NCBI GenBank assembly: GCA_015680685.1
Contig: MNCI01013753.1
Coordinates: 262,923-326,922 of the forward strand
DNA: 64,000 bases
From: Gnetum montanum
Taxonomy: Eukaryota > Streptophyta > Gnetopsida > Gnetales > Gnetaceae
Direction: 5' to 3'
Shown: in pieces, positions 1 through 11,821 of the stretch
Position numbering within the stretch: the first letter of the stretch is position 1
Layout of the letters: each line of letters begins with the position of its first letter
The notes under the pieces: generated by a model
The model's input: only the letters and a program-made list of their open reading frames with translations
The model's database searches: none
What the model was told of the DNA's origin: nothing
Position numbers and translations under genes: made by a program

Positions 1-712
1 TAAGTAAAAAATAATATGGAAATAATTTAAATAACTACCAAAATTACAAAGTACATACACAAATCAGTGCCTCTTACCTACAACTAAGTTACAAGATAAC
101 TAGTTTGAACCACATGAAAATTGCCAATGGAAAGAATACGAAGAGTAAATGCTCAAGAAAATTTCAAGAATCTAACCAAGAATTGAATCAAATAAGCCAC
201 AAAAGTAGCTAGAAGACTAAAACATTAATATCTTATCTTGGATGACATCCAAACTCATGGAATTTTAATCACAATGTTAAATCTACTAATTCCCATGATC
301 CAAGAACTAGGACATAGGGGTTAGAGAAATGGATGATAAATAGGATGCCCCAAGGACAAAAAAATAGGCATAAGTGAGGTGAGCTAAGAATAGTTTTTCA
401 AGATCAAACCTTAAAGCTTGTAGAGTTGACACAAAGATAAGTGTAAGATTAATCATATTTTTTATGTCATGCAACCACCATCATCACTGGAAGATAAGCT
501 TGAGCTCACTTGCTCATAATGTTAAGTCACCAAGGATTCACAAGTAGATACTTTCCATAGTAGGCACCTATTATTCTTGCCCTTGTAAAATCCATTAATA
601 GTACACTCATGGATTTCCAATAGTTAGTAAGACAACAACATCAAATGTAATTCTATCTTCTTGAATGGTCAAATCTCATCCTCCACTTTGTCTAATCAAC
701 TTTCTACCATAC
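1..712. other. Flanking DNA without recognisable gene
   Basis: AT-rich sequence upstream (in window order) of element A. I see no long reading frame, RNA gene or repeat boundary until the ATAAT duplication at 713-717. Confidence 0.5.
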
Positions 713-717
713 ATAAT
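713..717. repeat. Target site duplication of element A (left)
   Basis: ATAAT directly abuts the LTR terminus and is repeated exactly at 12652-12656 after the other LTR terminus. Confidence 0.9.
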
Positions 718-1611
718 TGATGAGCGGTGAGGTACCCTTATGCCCAACCATACGAATCACAAGCATTCACATGTAACTCGGTCGAATTCTGTAGACTAGA
801 AGCACTTGCATACACCAAACGCTAGCCAACAAAACCTTGTGTTAGAATGGTCATTGTCTTCCCAACCCCACTTGTGGTGTTTTAATGTGATGGTGAGATT
901 GAGGCAAATGATTTTTATGGCTTTTCTATTTATCTTCTAGAGTCATTCTTAAAAGAAAATGTAAGAAATGGAATATTGTGTAATCTATAATTGTCCTATT
1001 TTATCTCTTAACTTTCCCTAGCATAAGCATCCAGTCCCATCTTCCATGCATGTCTTGACCATCCCCTAACCACTACTGGGTTACCAAACATTAAGCATCA
1101 CTAGGTTGCCAAGTGTTGGGTTTACGTTTGAGACAGTTGTACTTATGGTTTTGCAAGATATAAAAGAGCGATGACTATTAAAGTGAAAACAATTAAAACT
1201 TAAGGAATTATTAAAGCATAGAAATATTAAACTATTAAATGCTTAAATAACTAAATCCAATTGCTGTAAGGAATGCTTAAAAATCTTGTCTTTATTGCCG
1301 GTCATGCCAATGGGCTTAGGTACATCAGCGCTCGAATAAAGAGCTGGACACCTTTCTCAAACTTGCTGCAGGCACTTGGAAAATATTCCAACTCTTGCGG
1401 GGACAAACTATAAGAGCTTCGCTACAACTACCCAAGAAGATGCTTAAGTGTGGCGGAAGCACACTTATTTATAGCTAGAATAGACGCTACGTAGACAAGG
1501 CCACATAGATGCATGGACAGATGCGTCGACGGGGCCGCATCAACGTGACCATGTATACAAAGCCCCATATACGTGACCCAGTTGATGCATCGACTGATGA
1601 GCACTTCATCA
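718..1611 (-). repeat. Element A 3' LTR
   Basis: The minus-strand 3' LTR (894 bp) has termini TGATGA and CATCA. The TATA box TATAAATAAG lies on the minus strand in the block 1464-1474. The LTR contains extra sequence of roughly 60 bp (around 1195-1285) absent from its sister at 11822-12651. In sense orientation it is preceded (plus 1612-1625) by a short G-rich run ending GGAGGTA, the likely polypurine tract. Confidence 0.9.
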
Positions 1612-1855
1612 TACCTCCACGACTGAGTGAAAAGTCATCCTCGAGTTTCATTACAATTTGGAAGGTATGAAGTTCTTAGTACAACACACATGACGCAACA
1701 CATCTACAAAGACACTAAATTTACTGACACACCAAGTGCTCGAGTGTACAGAGAAAAATGAATTACAAAATGGTGGTGTTCAAAGAAAAAATTGAACACC
1801 TTGATGATCCTGAATTCTCTGCTATGCGGAAGGTGCCAAAAATTGCTTGAGAAGA

Positions 1856-4126
1856 TCACACCGTCCCTGGTGGTGGTGGTTTTGACAGACCTGCACCAGC
1901 CTTTGGTGCATGTGGCAGTTGTGGCATGGATGATGGTTGTCCCACAGCAACTGCAACTTCCGGAGGCAACTGAAAACCCTCTAAGAGAGCCCTCATTTTC
2001 TCTTCTTTGCTTCTAGGATTTTTCACTATCCAAGAAGCTTTACCAATGTGTGTCGGGACTGGAACTTTCCAAGGGCATGGAAGTGCAGGAAAGAGTTCTT
2101 CTAAATTGATAAACCAGGCAGCAAATTATTTTCATTCAATGTTGAACACTCAAATTGATGCTTGCAGTTGCTGGTAGTCATTCATTCATCAGGCCAAGTT
2201 CTCAGTGACAACACGTTGCACTTCAAAATGAGTGCGAAGAACCTTGAGTTCTACATTTGTTGTTTCCAAATTTTGTTTCGTTGCTTTATGCACTTGGAAC
2301 TCACCCTCGTATAAAGAATATGAGGTGGCCACTTACTTCTCTAGGTTAGACCATGGCCTTCTGGCTATTAGCATAGCCAAGTTTGCATAACGAAGGTTGG
2401 CCAACTTCATGTACATTGTCATTTCTTCAACTTGTAGTTCCTTGAGGTGGATCTCAACCTGGTTGTAGGCATTCAATCCATCAAAGATGGGTTGCCACAC
2501 CTTGCCCCCTTCTCAGAGCTGTTGGAGCACTTGGTTCAGTTTGGCCTTTGTAACTTGAATCTACTTTTCATTTTCTTCCTTCTATAATCCCACTTGGTCC
2601 CTGTAGTGATTTTTAACTTTTTCAAACTTAAGGGCCTCATTTTTCCAAGTGGCAATTTCGATAGCTAATTTTTGTCACAAGGCTCGAACTTCCTCCATAG
2701 ATAGATTACGATTTTCGATGGCCAATCTTCCCACATCAGCGTTCACCTTGGCTAGCTCTTCCTGCTATTGGTGGATAAAGTCTTTCATGTGCTGATTCTC
2801 AACACCAACATTATGTAGGCGATGAACTTCCATGGTCAACCTAACATTCTCCTGGCGAACCTCCACCAAGTTCTTGTTTAGATGATATGCATGGGCATTT
2901 TTCAAGGACTTGTCAAAGATCATTGACTCTTTCTCATCTTCAACCGTCTGAAGTTTGGCTTGAATTTGTTGAAAAGCTTCATCTCTGGTGAGTTTATGGT
3001 TGAGGAGAGCTGGATCAACAAGTTGGACCCTTAATTAGGCAACTTCCATCGCCAAGCGTTGACAATTCACTTGAGCTACTTCAAGTTGCCCCTCCAAGAT
3101 GAGACACTTACCCCTTACTGAGAGCAGCTCTGACTAAGTTGCAGTAATGTTATCTAGAAGATCAAAAACATTCAAAAGTGGTTGCCCAGTTTCCACCAGT
3201 CGATCCAATAATTCTTCATGTTGGGCTACATTGATCTTGCTACGTGAAGTTCTTGCGGACGTCTATACATCTTCAAGTCCATGTACATCCAGTACAAGCA
3301 CCGCTGGTGCATTAAGGACCATAGCAATCATGTCAGTAACCACTTAAACCACAATTTCTTGTTCTTGGTTCTACATCACCAGGATAGTTGCCCCCTCTCC
3401 ATCCTCAAAGAATACTAAAAAAGTAGTAGCATTCCCTGAAATTTCAGGAAATAACTGTTGGGTGGAGACCATTACTTCTTGGACACCAGGATCAGTTCTT
3501 GCAAGTACTTGTGTCTGGGTGACAGAAAAAATTAGCCCTACTCCCTCTAGTAGACTCACTAATTGAGCCACTTGCTCTAGATGGCTCATCATAGGGTGAT
3601 AGACTGAAGGGTCTTGCCCTTCACCGGTTCCTACAGATTGCTCTTGTTGGCTCAAGAGCGATTGTTGGATTTCGTGTATGTGTTCTGCAATTGTCTGTGA
3701 GCCTGAACTTATTGTTTGTGCAAGTGGTGGAGGTTGTTTTTGCTCTTCCTTAAGTCGTGTGGTGGTCAAAGTATTATCTTTTATCATCTCCCACCATGAG
3801 GCAATTGAGGCATTCTGAAGTGTGTCATTGGCGTATTCGTTGCACCTCCCTTGGCCTAATAGCACCAAGACATGCCTGGGTTAGGGTGACCTTAAGCCGT
3901 GGTGCTATCATCAAAGTTTCATCCCCTTGCGATTGTTCACTAGAGATCTCCTCTTCAGGAATTTGATGAACAGATTTCACATCAGGTCCTTCGCAAAGGG
4001 GCCAATTACATGGGAGCCCTCCGTGTGCTTTGGGTGTCACACACCTCATGCTCTTTCCATTCTTAGTCACTTGTCCCTTAGTTGGGATGGTCCTTCTCCC
4101 CTTGGATGCCTTGGTTTAGGTGCCAT
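1856..4126 (-). pseudogene. Element A ORF3: decayed coiled-coil protein downstream of pol
   Basis: This third gene lies between pol and the 3' LTR, where env-like or accessory ORFs occur in Athila/Tat-type elements. The proposed start, ATG GCA CCT AAA, follows CAG directly (4129-4127), a possible splice acceptor. After a basic N-terminus and apparent frameshifts near 4075 and 3860, one single frame runs from 3868 to 1856 (671 codons). It is interrupted by about 16 stop codons but, as read, by no frameshift. The product is rich in Leu, Glu, Gln and Lys with heptad-like spacing over about 3150-2150, suggesting a long coiled coil. The last residues are KPPPPGTV, nearly the same as the end of element B's ORF3. 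I see no signal peptide or obvious membrane segment. Many stops sit where Gln, Arg or Trp codons are expected. The function is unknown; an env-like or virion-associated role would be guesswork. Confidence 0.7.
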
Positions 4127-4358
4127 CTGCAATCAAGCATAACCATTAATTAAATTGTTCACAAGTTGCTCAAAATGGCCCTCATACACCTTCTCATTTT
4201 GACCAAGTTATGGTACTAGCACATGCATTCCATAAGATTTCCCAAAGTGTTAGTTGATGGGTTAGAAACAAAAAACAATAAAGCATGAGTTGGAGTTTAA
4301 AATATTTTTTTTTCTTCTCTTAAGAGGTGTTAAGTCTTTAATAATTGTAATTTTAATT

Positions 4359-4390
4359 NNNNNNNNNNNNNNNNNNNNNNNNNNNNNNNN
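4359..4390. other. Assembly gap (32 N)
   Basis: A run of N lies inside element A between ORF3 and pol. It is followed at once by a run of seven C (a G run on the element's sense strand), a likely cause of the gap. Confidence 0.95.
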
Positions 4391-6284
4391 CCCCCCCACG
4401 ATGAAGAGCATACCTTCGGTTGCAAAAGAGGGAAAGAATAGGTTGATTAGGATTTGCAGTAGAAAACATAAGTGCATGGGAAGAAGAAGTGAGGTACAAA
4501 AAAATGAAAAAACTCCCCCACTTGGTATGCAAGAATGGCCAAAATCCATCGCGCAACGGTGGTAAATATAGAGTTTGGACGCTGCATCGATGGGGCCGCG
4601 TATATGCGGCTGCGTATATGGGGCCTAGTCGACGCAAGGGTGTTACGATCGTTGACCAGCATTGATTAAAGGGTAAAAATCTTGAAACATGGAATTAAAA
4701 TGCCAAATTGGGGCAGTTTAAGAGCTTGAGATATCGGGGACTTAGCTAAGAGAAAGAGGAAGGTAAGTGGGATGAAAAAAAGAGTCAAAGATAGGAGAAT
4801 GTTGTGAGAAAGAACTCTACGAAGAAGAATTCGAGTGATGGTTAGCATAGAAATAATCAACCAACAACATCAAGAGGATGGAATACTAACAAATAGAATT
4901 AAGAATATGCAAGTGGGTCCTTCCCATAGTAGGAAATAGCCTTAGTAGCCCTTGCATATCATCAACATTAGAGTCCGTGGGCCCCGGAGTCAACGAACGG
5001 TGATCACGAGTTAATTCTCACATCCATGAGAACCCGCAGAAGCATTAGGAGTTCACGTAAATCACAACAAACCATCAAAACATAAGACCGGTAGTAAGGT
5101 GAGTCATGGAGAGAAATGGGTGAAGAGAGAGGAGTGGAAATTGAAATTCCAATTATCAATCACATGAAACCCCATGTGAAGTTGTGGTTAAGTGACCCGG
5201 TAGGTCCCTTCCCAAATTCAGACCCAAAACCAACCACATACAGTGACATTGCAGCAACATGCAAAGACTCGTCCACCCCCAAGAGTACAAGAATGCACAC
5301 ACGAATAACCACAACTCCAACATGTGGGAGAGGAAGGAAGTAAAACAAGACTAAGCTAGAGGGGATGAAGCAAGTCCCATAACCAGTGCTTGGGGCCCGT
5401 TAGAGGTGATCTAATGGTGTGCTTTGAATTCCCACATGATGATTATTTTTTTTATTTTGTGGGAACCACATCAGGCAAAGACCCATATTGGTTTACATGC
5501 ATTTGACCAACGGGTGTGCTTTGAATCCTCATGTTTTTTTTGTTTTTGATTTTTTTTTTGTGTTTTCGAGATGAGGACCACACCATGCAAGGCCAAATTG
5601 CTACGAAGCTTCGTTGTATGAAAGGGTTTGGAGTGGTAAGAAATCTACAAGGGCACTTTCACAACCTAGGGAATAGAAAAGTGCGACGAATGTTGCATTC
5701 CCCTTGAAGTCACACCCAATTCAAACCATTGGATCATCCCTAAATATGGGAACTACACAAGTCACAAATTAATTGAAATGTTTTTAAGTGAATGGGGTTC
5801 GCATGTTTCCAAAGGGAGGAAAACCATAGAGTGGATGAATGGGTGGATGACGTGGCCTCACTGCCTATTTTATGAGATGAAGGTATATGTAAATTCTTAG
5901 AACAACATTATGAGGGTGGGAGCAAGATATAATAAGTAAATCATTCCACACAACCCATCGCAATGAAAACCAACCACACCAGTACATCTAATGACAATAA
6001 GATGCTTTATTAGTAAACAACTGGAAATTAAACATGCACACACATATATAAATAAGTAAACAAATAAATAGAAAAGTAAATAAAGAAAGAAAAACTAGGT
6101 AAGAATGGACAAATATACAAACGATGCTGGAAAAAAAAAAGTTTCAAAAGTAGTGAGAAGCTTAGTAGAGTGGGCTAGCATGGAGAACTGTCTTCCCCAT
6201 GATTGGGCTGGAAGGAGGAGACTCAAAAAATGGAATGAGGTTGTCCTTGTGACGATAAGGTAATAGCACTAGTTTGATGGAGTT
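4391..6284 (-). other. Element A non-coding spacer between pol and ORF3
   Basis: About 1.9 kb without a credible gene. It shares blocks with the post-gag or post-pol regions of the other elements: the 'ggtccttcccatagtagg' type block at 4915-4935 matches similar blocks at 37838, 47880, 51010 and 55610, and the 'gtgtgctttgaat' block at 5419 and 5515 recurs at 17265, 51490 and 56125. It is therefore family-specific 3' leader of ORF3 rather than host DNA. Confidence 0.6.
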
Positions 6285-7437
6285 CATAGAAATGTTTTAA
6301 TTATTTCCTATTGACTAACTATGTTCTCGTGGGGTCCTCAGGATTGTGTATAAGAAAGGCCCCAGATGGGAAGGTTTTGGAGACAATATGGGGTCCCTCC
6401 CATAGTGTTTGAAACTTGGTATGTTGTAGTACACGTGTGGGGTTTTAGTAGAGTACCTTATCTCCACATTGAAATGTTACCTTTTGAATCCTAAGATCAT
6501 GATGTTTTTTATTATAGGCCTTGTGTATCTCATTTGCTGACAGGGCCACTAGTCAATTCTCATCTAGCACACTCAAGTTAATAAGTCGTTCACATTGTGC
6601 TAGTGGCAAGTCAAGGCCCAAGTCACTGGTTGTAGATAGTGTCTGAAGTTCTACCTGAATTAGATGTTTTGGTAGCTTTCCATACACTAACTCATAAGGG
6701 GAGTAACCTATAAGAAGTTTCCAGGGGGAGCGATAGGCCCAGAGGGCATCATTAAGTTTGGTGTTCCAGTCCCTCCTATATTTACTGATGGTTTGAGTGA
6801 AGATTTTGGTAATCTCCCTATTGGTGACGTCGACCTGCCCATTGGCTTGGGGGTGATAAGGTGTTGTAAATTTATGGATAATCCCCAAGTGTTGCATGAG
6901 TTTACAAAAAGTGATGCCTGTGAAATGTGTTCCATTTTCTGAGATGAGTGCACGTGGCACTCCAAACCTATTTATAATTTACTGTTGGACAAATTGTGTG
7001 GAGGTGTTTGAGGAATAGTTGATGATGGCTGTTACCTCTGCCCACTTTGTGTAGTAGTCAATAGCGATAATGATGTACACCTTCCCATTAGACATGGGTG
7101 TGATGGGACCCATGAAGTTGATGCCCCAAATGTCGAAGGGCTCTAGTGGTTGGATCCACTATTGAGGTCCCTCCATTCGTGTAGTCATCCCACCATCTCT
7201 CTGACATCATTCATAGGAGTGGGTGAACCATTGTGCATCCATGAAGAGTATAGGCCAGTAATATCCTGCAAGCAAGATCTTAATGGCCATGCATCGTCTA
7301 GCATAGTGGCCCCCACAAGGGCCCTCGTGAGCATCTTAGAGGACATGCAGTGTATCATCATTAGGGACACAGCATCAAACCAAGCCATCTACACACACCT
7401 TATAAAGGTGGCCATTGATTTCCATTGATTTCCAACG
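6285..7437 (-). pseudogene. Element A integrase (decayed)
   Basis: The minus-strand reading gives the C-terminal part of pol. The N-terminal zinc-binding region has a recognisable 'HEGPCGGHYA' segment near 7330. The core contains 'WGINFMGP' (near 7120-7145), 'LISENGTHF' (6920-6945) and 'HPQANGQVDVTNREI' (6800-6850), then a C-terminal region with 'LWEGPHIV' near 6375. The three expected catalytic acids (D, D, E) read N, E and D, so the enzyme should be inactive. Stops interrupt the frame; the longest clean part is 6553-6960. The family assignment to Ty3/gypsy integrase is firm. Its role in life would be insertion of the cDNA into nuclear DNA. Confidence 0.9.
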
Positions 7438-8190
7438 GCTTGGCGATCTTTCAAAAATTTTTGATGAAGCACCGATAGTAACCAGTGTGGCCAAGGAATG
7501 ACCAAACATCTTTTATAGTGCTTGGTTGACTAGTGATTCCTTTGATGACCTTGATTTTTTAGGATCTACGCTACTCCCTACTTGTGAAATACGGTGCCCT
7601 AGAATAGTGCTCTCTTAGACCATTAAGTGGCTCTTTTTCCAGTTGAGCTGTAGATTAGTTTCCACACATATTTTCAGAACTTACTCAAGGCAGTCCAAGG
7701 CTTGTTGAAACATGGATCCATAGGTAGAGAAGTCATCCATGAAGATTTCTACCCCATTCCAAATTTGCTCCTGGAAGATGCTAAGGAAAAGGTGTTGAAA
7801 AGTGGCAGGCGCATTGCATAGGCCAAAGGGCATCTTTTTGTATGCGAAAGTCCCCTAGGGACTTGTAAATGTTATCTTGGCCTAGTCTTCTGGTGCAATT
7901 TGGATTTGGTTGTAGCCACTATAACCATCCAAAAAGCTATAATAATAATGCCCTACGATGGTATCCAACACTTGGTCCACAAATGGGAGTGGGAAGTGAT
8001 CCTTGAAGGTAGCCATGTTGAGCAATAAAAAATCTATACATACCCTACATTTGCCACCCTTCTTTGGCATAATAATGAGTGGGCTAACTCATTTGCTATC
8101 CGCAATGAAGTAGATGAACCTCGCTTTCAGCAGTTGCTCAATTTCATCTTTGATGACCTGCTTCAATTTGGGGTTTAACCATCTTTGTGG
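7438..8190 (-). pseudogene. Element A reverse transcriptase (decayed), RNase H missing
   Basis: The minus-strand reading shows RT motifs in order: 'MPKKGGKCRVCIDF' (8070 downwards), 'FLDGYSGYNQI' (around 7900-7935), 'TFAYKKMPFGLCNAPATFQ' (around 7800-7855) and 'IFMDDFSTYG' (around 7720-7750). FMDD in place of YVDD is usual in plant Athila/Tat-type elements (family knowledge). After a segment like 'GHSLATLVTI', which corresponds to the end of the RT connection, the reading passes within a few codons to integrase N-terminal sequence. The RNase H domain is therefore deleted at about 7430-7440, where the 11-bp unit ttgatttccat is partly duplicated. In-frame stops are present. Confidence 0.9.
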
Positions 8191-8689
8191 TTGTCATCAT
8201 GGCTTCATGGAGGGGTTGATATATATATGATGTTGGCAGACCCTAGATCAACTCCTGTCAATTCAAGATATGACCATGCAAAAGCAACCTCCCATTTGTT
8301 CACCACCTTCAGCAACTTCTTCTTTTGCTCAAGAGCAAGGGTGGCGTTAATAATCATTGGCTTCCCATTCTACAAAAATGCATATTCTAAATGGGTTTGT
8401 AAGGATTTAAGTTCCAAGGGCTCCTGTTCAAAACTTTTAGGGATTTGTAACTTTCTCCAATCATCACAGTCATCAATAGTGGATACTTGTTGATGGACCT
8501 TTTCCAAATCATCCATGCTCTCTACATAGGTGCATACAAGCCCCTCAAATGGTTCCATGCAGTCACTGGGTGCCTTCTTGATTGGCTACTGCATACAGGC
8601 ATTATTGAACTTGTGATTCTTCGGTACACTGACTACATGCTTGAATAGATGTCTGCTTAGCAGACCATAGCTGCTGCACACAGTTGCAC
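8191..8689 (-). pseudogene. Element A pol linker between protease and RT
   Basis: The minus reading includes 'LELKSLQTHLEYAFL' (about 8375-8420), the conserved region that precedes RT in plant gypsy polyproteins, and an acidic spacer upstream. It contains stops. It has no catalytic role; it marks the polyprotein as one continuous gag-pol descendant. Confidence 0.65.
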
Positions 8690-9110
8690 CTAGAGTCACT
8701 GTATGTGATGCATGGAACATGCTTATTCTTGATCTTTCCAAAAGGATTTTCCTTTGAAATTTCAAGGGAAAGATCTCAAAGTCCTAATCGTGCATCCACC
8801 GTGCTCAGCCAGGCTCTTCCCATTATGATTGAAAAGTTCCCCTTGCAATTCTCAACATGACTGAGAAGGAAGTCAGCAGGATAGGACCACCCACAAATGG
8901 TGATCACAATGTCTTCCACCAATCCTAAGGGAACAATAATGGATTGGTCTACCAGCTATAGCTGAATGTTGCTCTTATTTAATAGGGGTAGGTTCCAAGT
9001 CTTGTACATGTCATGTGAAATCAAGTTGACTCCCAACCCTGAATCCAGAAGAGCTTTACATGGCTCATTTCCTGCCACTTGAAGATAGATGAGGGGGCTT
9101 CCTGGATTAG
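8690..9110 (-). pseudogene. Element A aspartic protease (decayed)
   Basis: The minus reading gives 'ALLDSGLGVNLIS' (near 9010-9050) with the DSG active site of retropepsins, then 'PLGLVEDIV', 'FSIIMGRAWLSTVDA' and 'LSLEISK'. The order matches the intact-looking protease of element E (57090-57683). It would process the Gag-Pol polyprotein. A stop codon follows 'NKSNIQL' and more follow downstream. Confidence 0.85.
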
Positions 9111-9365
9111 TCAATTTCCAAGGAAGATGTCCTACCTTTATTCAGTCCATCATAGCATGTGTGAGCATGACAGTCTATACGTTAGAAGGAATTTGGTTTA
9201 AAGGCTGCTCGAAGGGTGGAACAGTGGAGGCGATTGGAGGTTCAAAGGGACTAGCCATAGGTGTGTGTAAGTGTATGTTTGGTTTATTAGGCAAAAAAAA
9301 TGGACGTTTCCCTGGCTTCACTTCTGGTTGACTCTTCTAAGGAGCTGGTTGTAAGTTGACAGCCC

Positions 9366-11635
9366 TCATAGCGTTACATTATTATGGCTATGGTGGTATT
9401 TCCTCCTACATAGGTGGAGCAGGTGGTAGTTGAGTGGGGTGTTGTTGAGTAGGGACGACAAGAGAAGGTGATGGAGGATAGTAGAGATGTGGGTTCTCCA
9501 CCCTAGGTGATGGAGACTATGCTCAAAAGTATTTTGGGGGGTGGTAATGATTTTGAAAATTTGTATGACTAGAAGAGTCTTGCGGGGAGATAGGTTGTTG
9601 AACATAGTACCCATAGGGATTTGGCTACCGATAAGGGTACTACTAACTTGGAGGTGGCATCCCCCATGATTGTGGATGTTGCCATTGCTAAAAATATTCA
9701 TAAGGTTATGGTGGCACTCCACTTGGATAATATCCTAGTTGTTGGTGGAACTACCTGGGATTACCTTGTGGGTAAGACAACCTTTAGGGTGTATTCCTAT
9801 TTGCCAAGCGAGGATTCAATGCATACACCCTAGACTCTTGTAGATGTGACACCATGGTACAACACCTCTTAGGATGTTTGTATTGGCATATATCACACTC
9901 ATCATCTCCTTCTATATCAGAGTCTCCAACATGTTCTACTACAGCAACTTTGCCCTTACCTTTATGGTAGGCACGTTCAGCTTCCTTCCTCCTACGCCGA
10001 TCATGATCATTACTTTGCTCTTTGGACTCCTCTACGATTTTCAGAACACTTTGAAATTTTTCATCCAAAGAGTCCCACATCTTGTTAACCTTGGTCGATA
10101 TTTTAGAAGAAAATTTTTGTAGGGGCAAGGTTTTACGGTTCACCGCTGCATTCAGTGGTGATTCTTCCTCATCTTCACATAATTGGACTTCCCTCTTTCT
10201 GATGGAGGGATCCTTATTATACTCTTTTGCACTTTCCTTCTTTCTAAGTTCCCCCTCTTCTCTAGCCACTTGCTCAATAAAGCACTACAGTTGATGGGCC
10301 CTAGCTCCAATAGTCGTCATTGGGCGTACACACCAAGGGTCTTTCTGGTTTCAAAGCGAAGCCCATCAATGATATGGTGAAGCTGTGCCCGCTGAGAGTA
10401 GCCATGACTAGGGCATCAATGTAACAATGAGTAGTATCTGCTCATGGATGCATCCAAGGGTTCATAACCACCTTGCTTCCATCCTTGGATCTGGTGTCTT
10501 AAGTTAGCCACGCTAGAGTAGGTTTGATACTTGTTGTTGAATATTTCCAGCATTGTATTCCATCTCCTAATTGATTTTGGCTCCAAAGACCGGTACCAGC
10601 TTTCCACTTCTTTGATGAGTGTGCAAGGGAACAACTTAAGTTTCTGCCAATCATTATCTATGTTCTTTAGGTTGCAAGCATCATGGAACACTTGCAAGTG
10701 ATTCTATGGATCACAATTATATCCCCCTTCAAATTTAGGGATGTTTTTCATGTCAATGCGCTTGATCTGACTATCTTTCAAATGCCTATTTGGTATTTCA
10801 ACTACCTCAGCGATATTGAACATAATTCGAGTAGCCAAGAGTGGTTCATCTGAGTCATAGTCCTACTGAAGGCCACGATGTCTATGATGATTTCGGCTAC
10901 CTCTCCTTTCTTGACAGTGAGACTCGTGTGATTGGTCATGCCCTCCCTCATGTCGTTCCCTTCGGCCCTTGTGACCACCATCACCCCAATCCTTTCTACC
11001 ATTGTTACGATGGAAATCAGAACTAGATGAAGATAGGTGGAGCAAGAGGATGGAGAAGAGGGAGGGGAATCGTCACTACCCTAGTGTCAAACTCCTCCTC
11101 TACTTTGATGATGGCCTCAATCTTCACACCCATCTTTACTTTTTTCATGACCTTTCCTGTGCAACCCCCCATCTTCTTGGGGGTCCTAGTCACTTGATTG
11201 CTTACTTTGAATGATGAACTAAATGATCTAATGCATTGGAGGAGGTTCGGCTGAATGAGAATCATGAAAGATAGGTTCCTCATAGGCCTACAGTCCTTGC
11301 AAGAATAAGGGGTTACTGAGATATTTCCCCTTCATGTGTTCGTGTTGTTCTGCTTGCTATTGGTCTCGTACATGTTGCACCTCAGTTGGACGATAGTCTT
11401 GGTCGTCATGGTCCTCCATGACATACTCCACACTGCAGTCTTGAATTCCTAGTCTAGTAAGATTATGAAACAACATTCTAGGAGTCGATCGGTCAGGCGA
11501 TAATATGATTTTGCCCTCCATGTCCCACCAGTGCAGATGTTCATCTTGATAGGATATAGGTGAAGTTAGGGACATATTCATCCAGATGTGTGTATACCAC
11601 CCAACATTCTTGTGGCACCAGTGGGTTGGATCCAT
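9366..11635 (-). pseudogene. Element A gag (decayed)
   Basis: This is the structural polyprotein gene, on the minus strand. A plausible start is ATG at 11635, downstream of the primer site. Parts in order: an N-terminal region shared with element E ('YQDEHLHWWDMEGKI', 11500-11560); a His/Arg/Gly-rich basic stretch (10863-11045); the gag core 'FHDACNLKNIDNDWQKLKLF' with 'WYRSLEPKSI' and 'MSRYYSLLH' (10416-10697); an acidic/coiled part ending in the zinc knuckle 'CDICQYKHPKRCC' (near 9875-9905); and a low-complexity His/Asn tail to about 9366. The knuckle spacing is CX2CX3HX4C. Several frames and stops are needed, so it is a pseudogene. The core matches the Ty3/gypsy retrotransposon gag family. 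Confidence 0.85.
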
Positions 11636-11800
11636 CTCACCTATGAGAAGAAGACATTTTGGATATTAGATAATCCACTAATTGGTGTACCTTACTTTTT
11701 ACTTAGGTCACCTAGCATGCATAGATTTTACTATCCTGGATCCATTCCAATGAGGTGAATGATAATTTTGCTAAGGTTAGATGGCACATGTAAGACTAAC

Positions 11801-11820
11801 AATCCCTAGCAGTGACACCA
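11801..11820 (-). other. Element A primer binding site (tRNA-Asp-like)
   Basis: In sense, TGGTGTCACTGCTAGGGATT lies one base after the 5' LTR end. It is a degraded version of the tRNA-Asp 3'-end complement (TGGCGCCGTTGCCGGGGAT), better preserved in element E. Confidence 0.75.
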
Positions 11821-11821
11821 A

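Noticed and set aside
1792-2016. Plus-strand frame of 74 codons with proline/leucine content
   Set aside because: Antisense shadow of the C-terminal part of element A ORF3, whose minus reading ends with the shared PPPPGT terminus.
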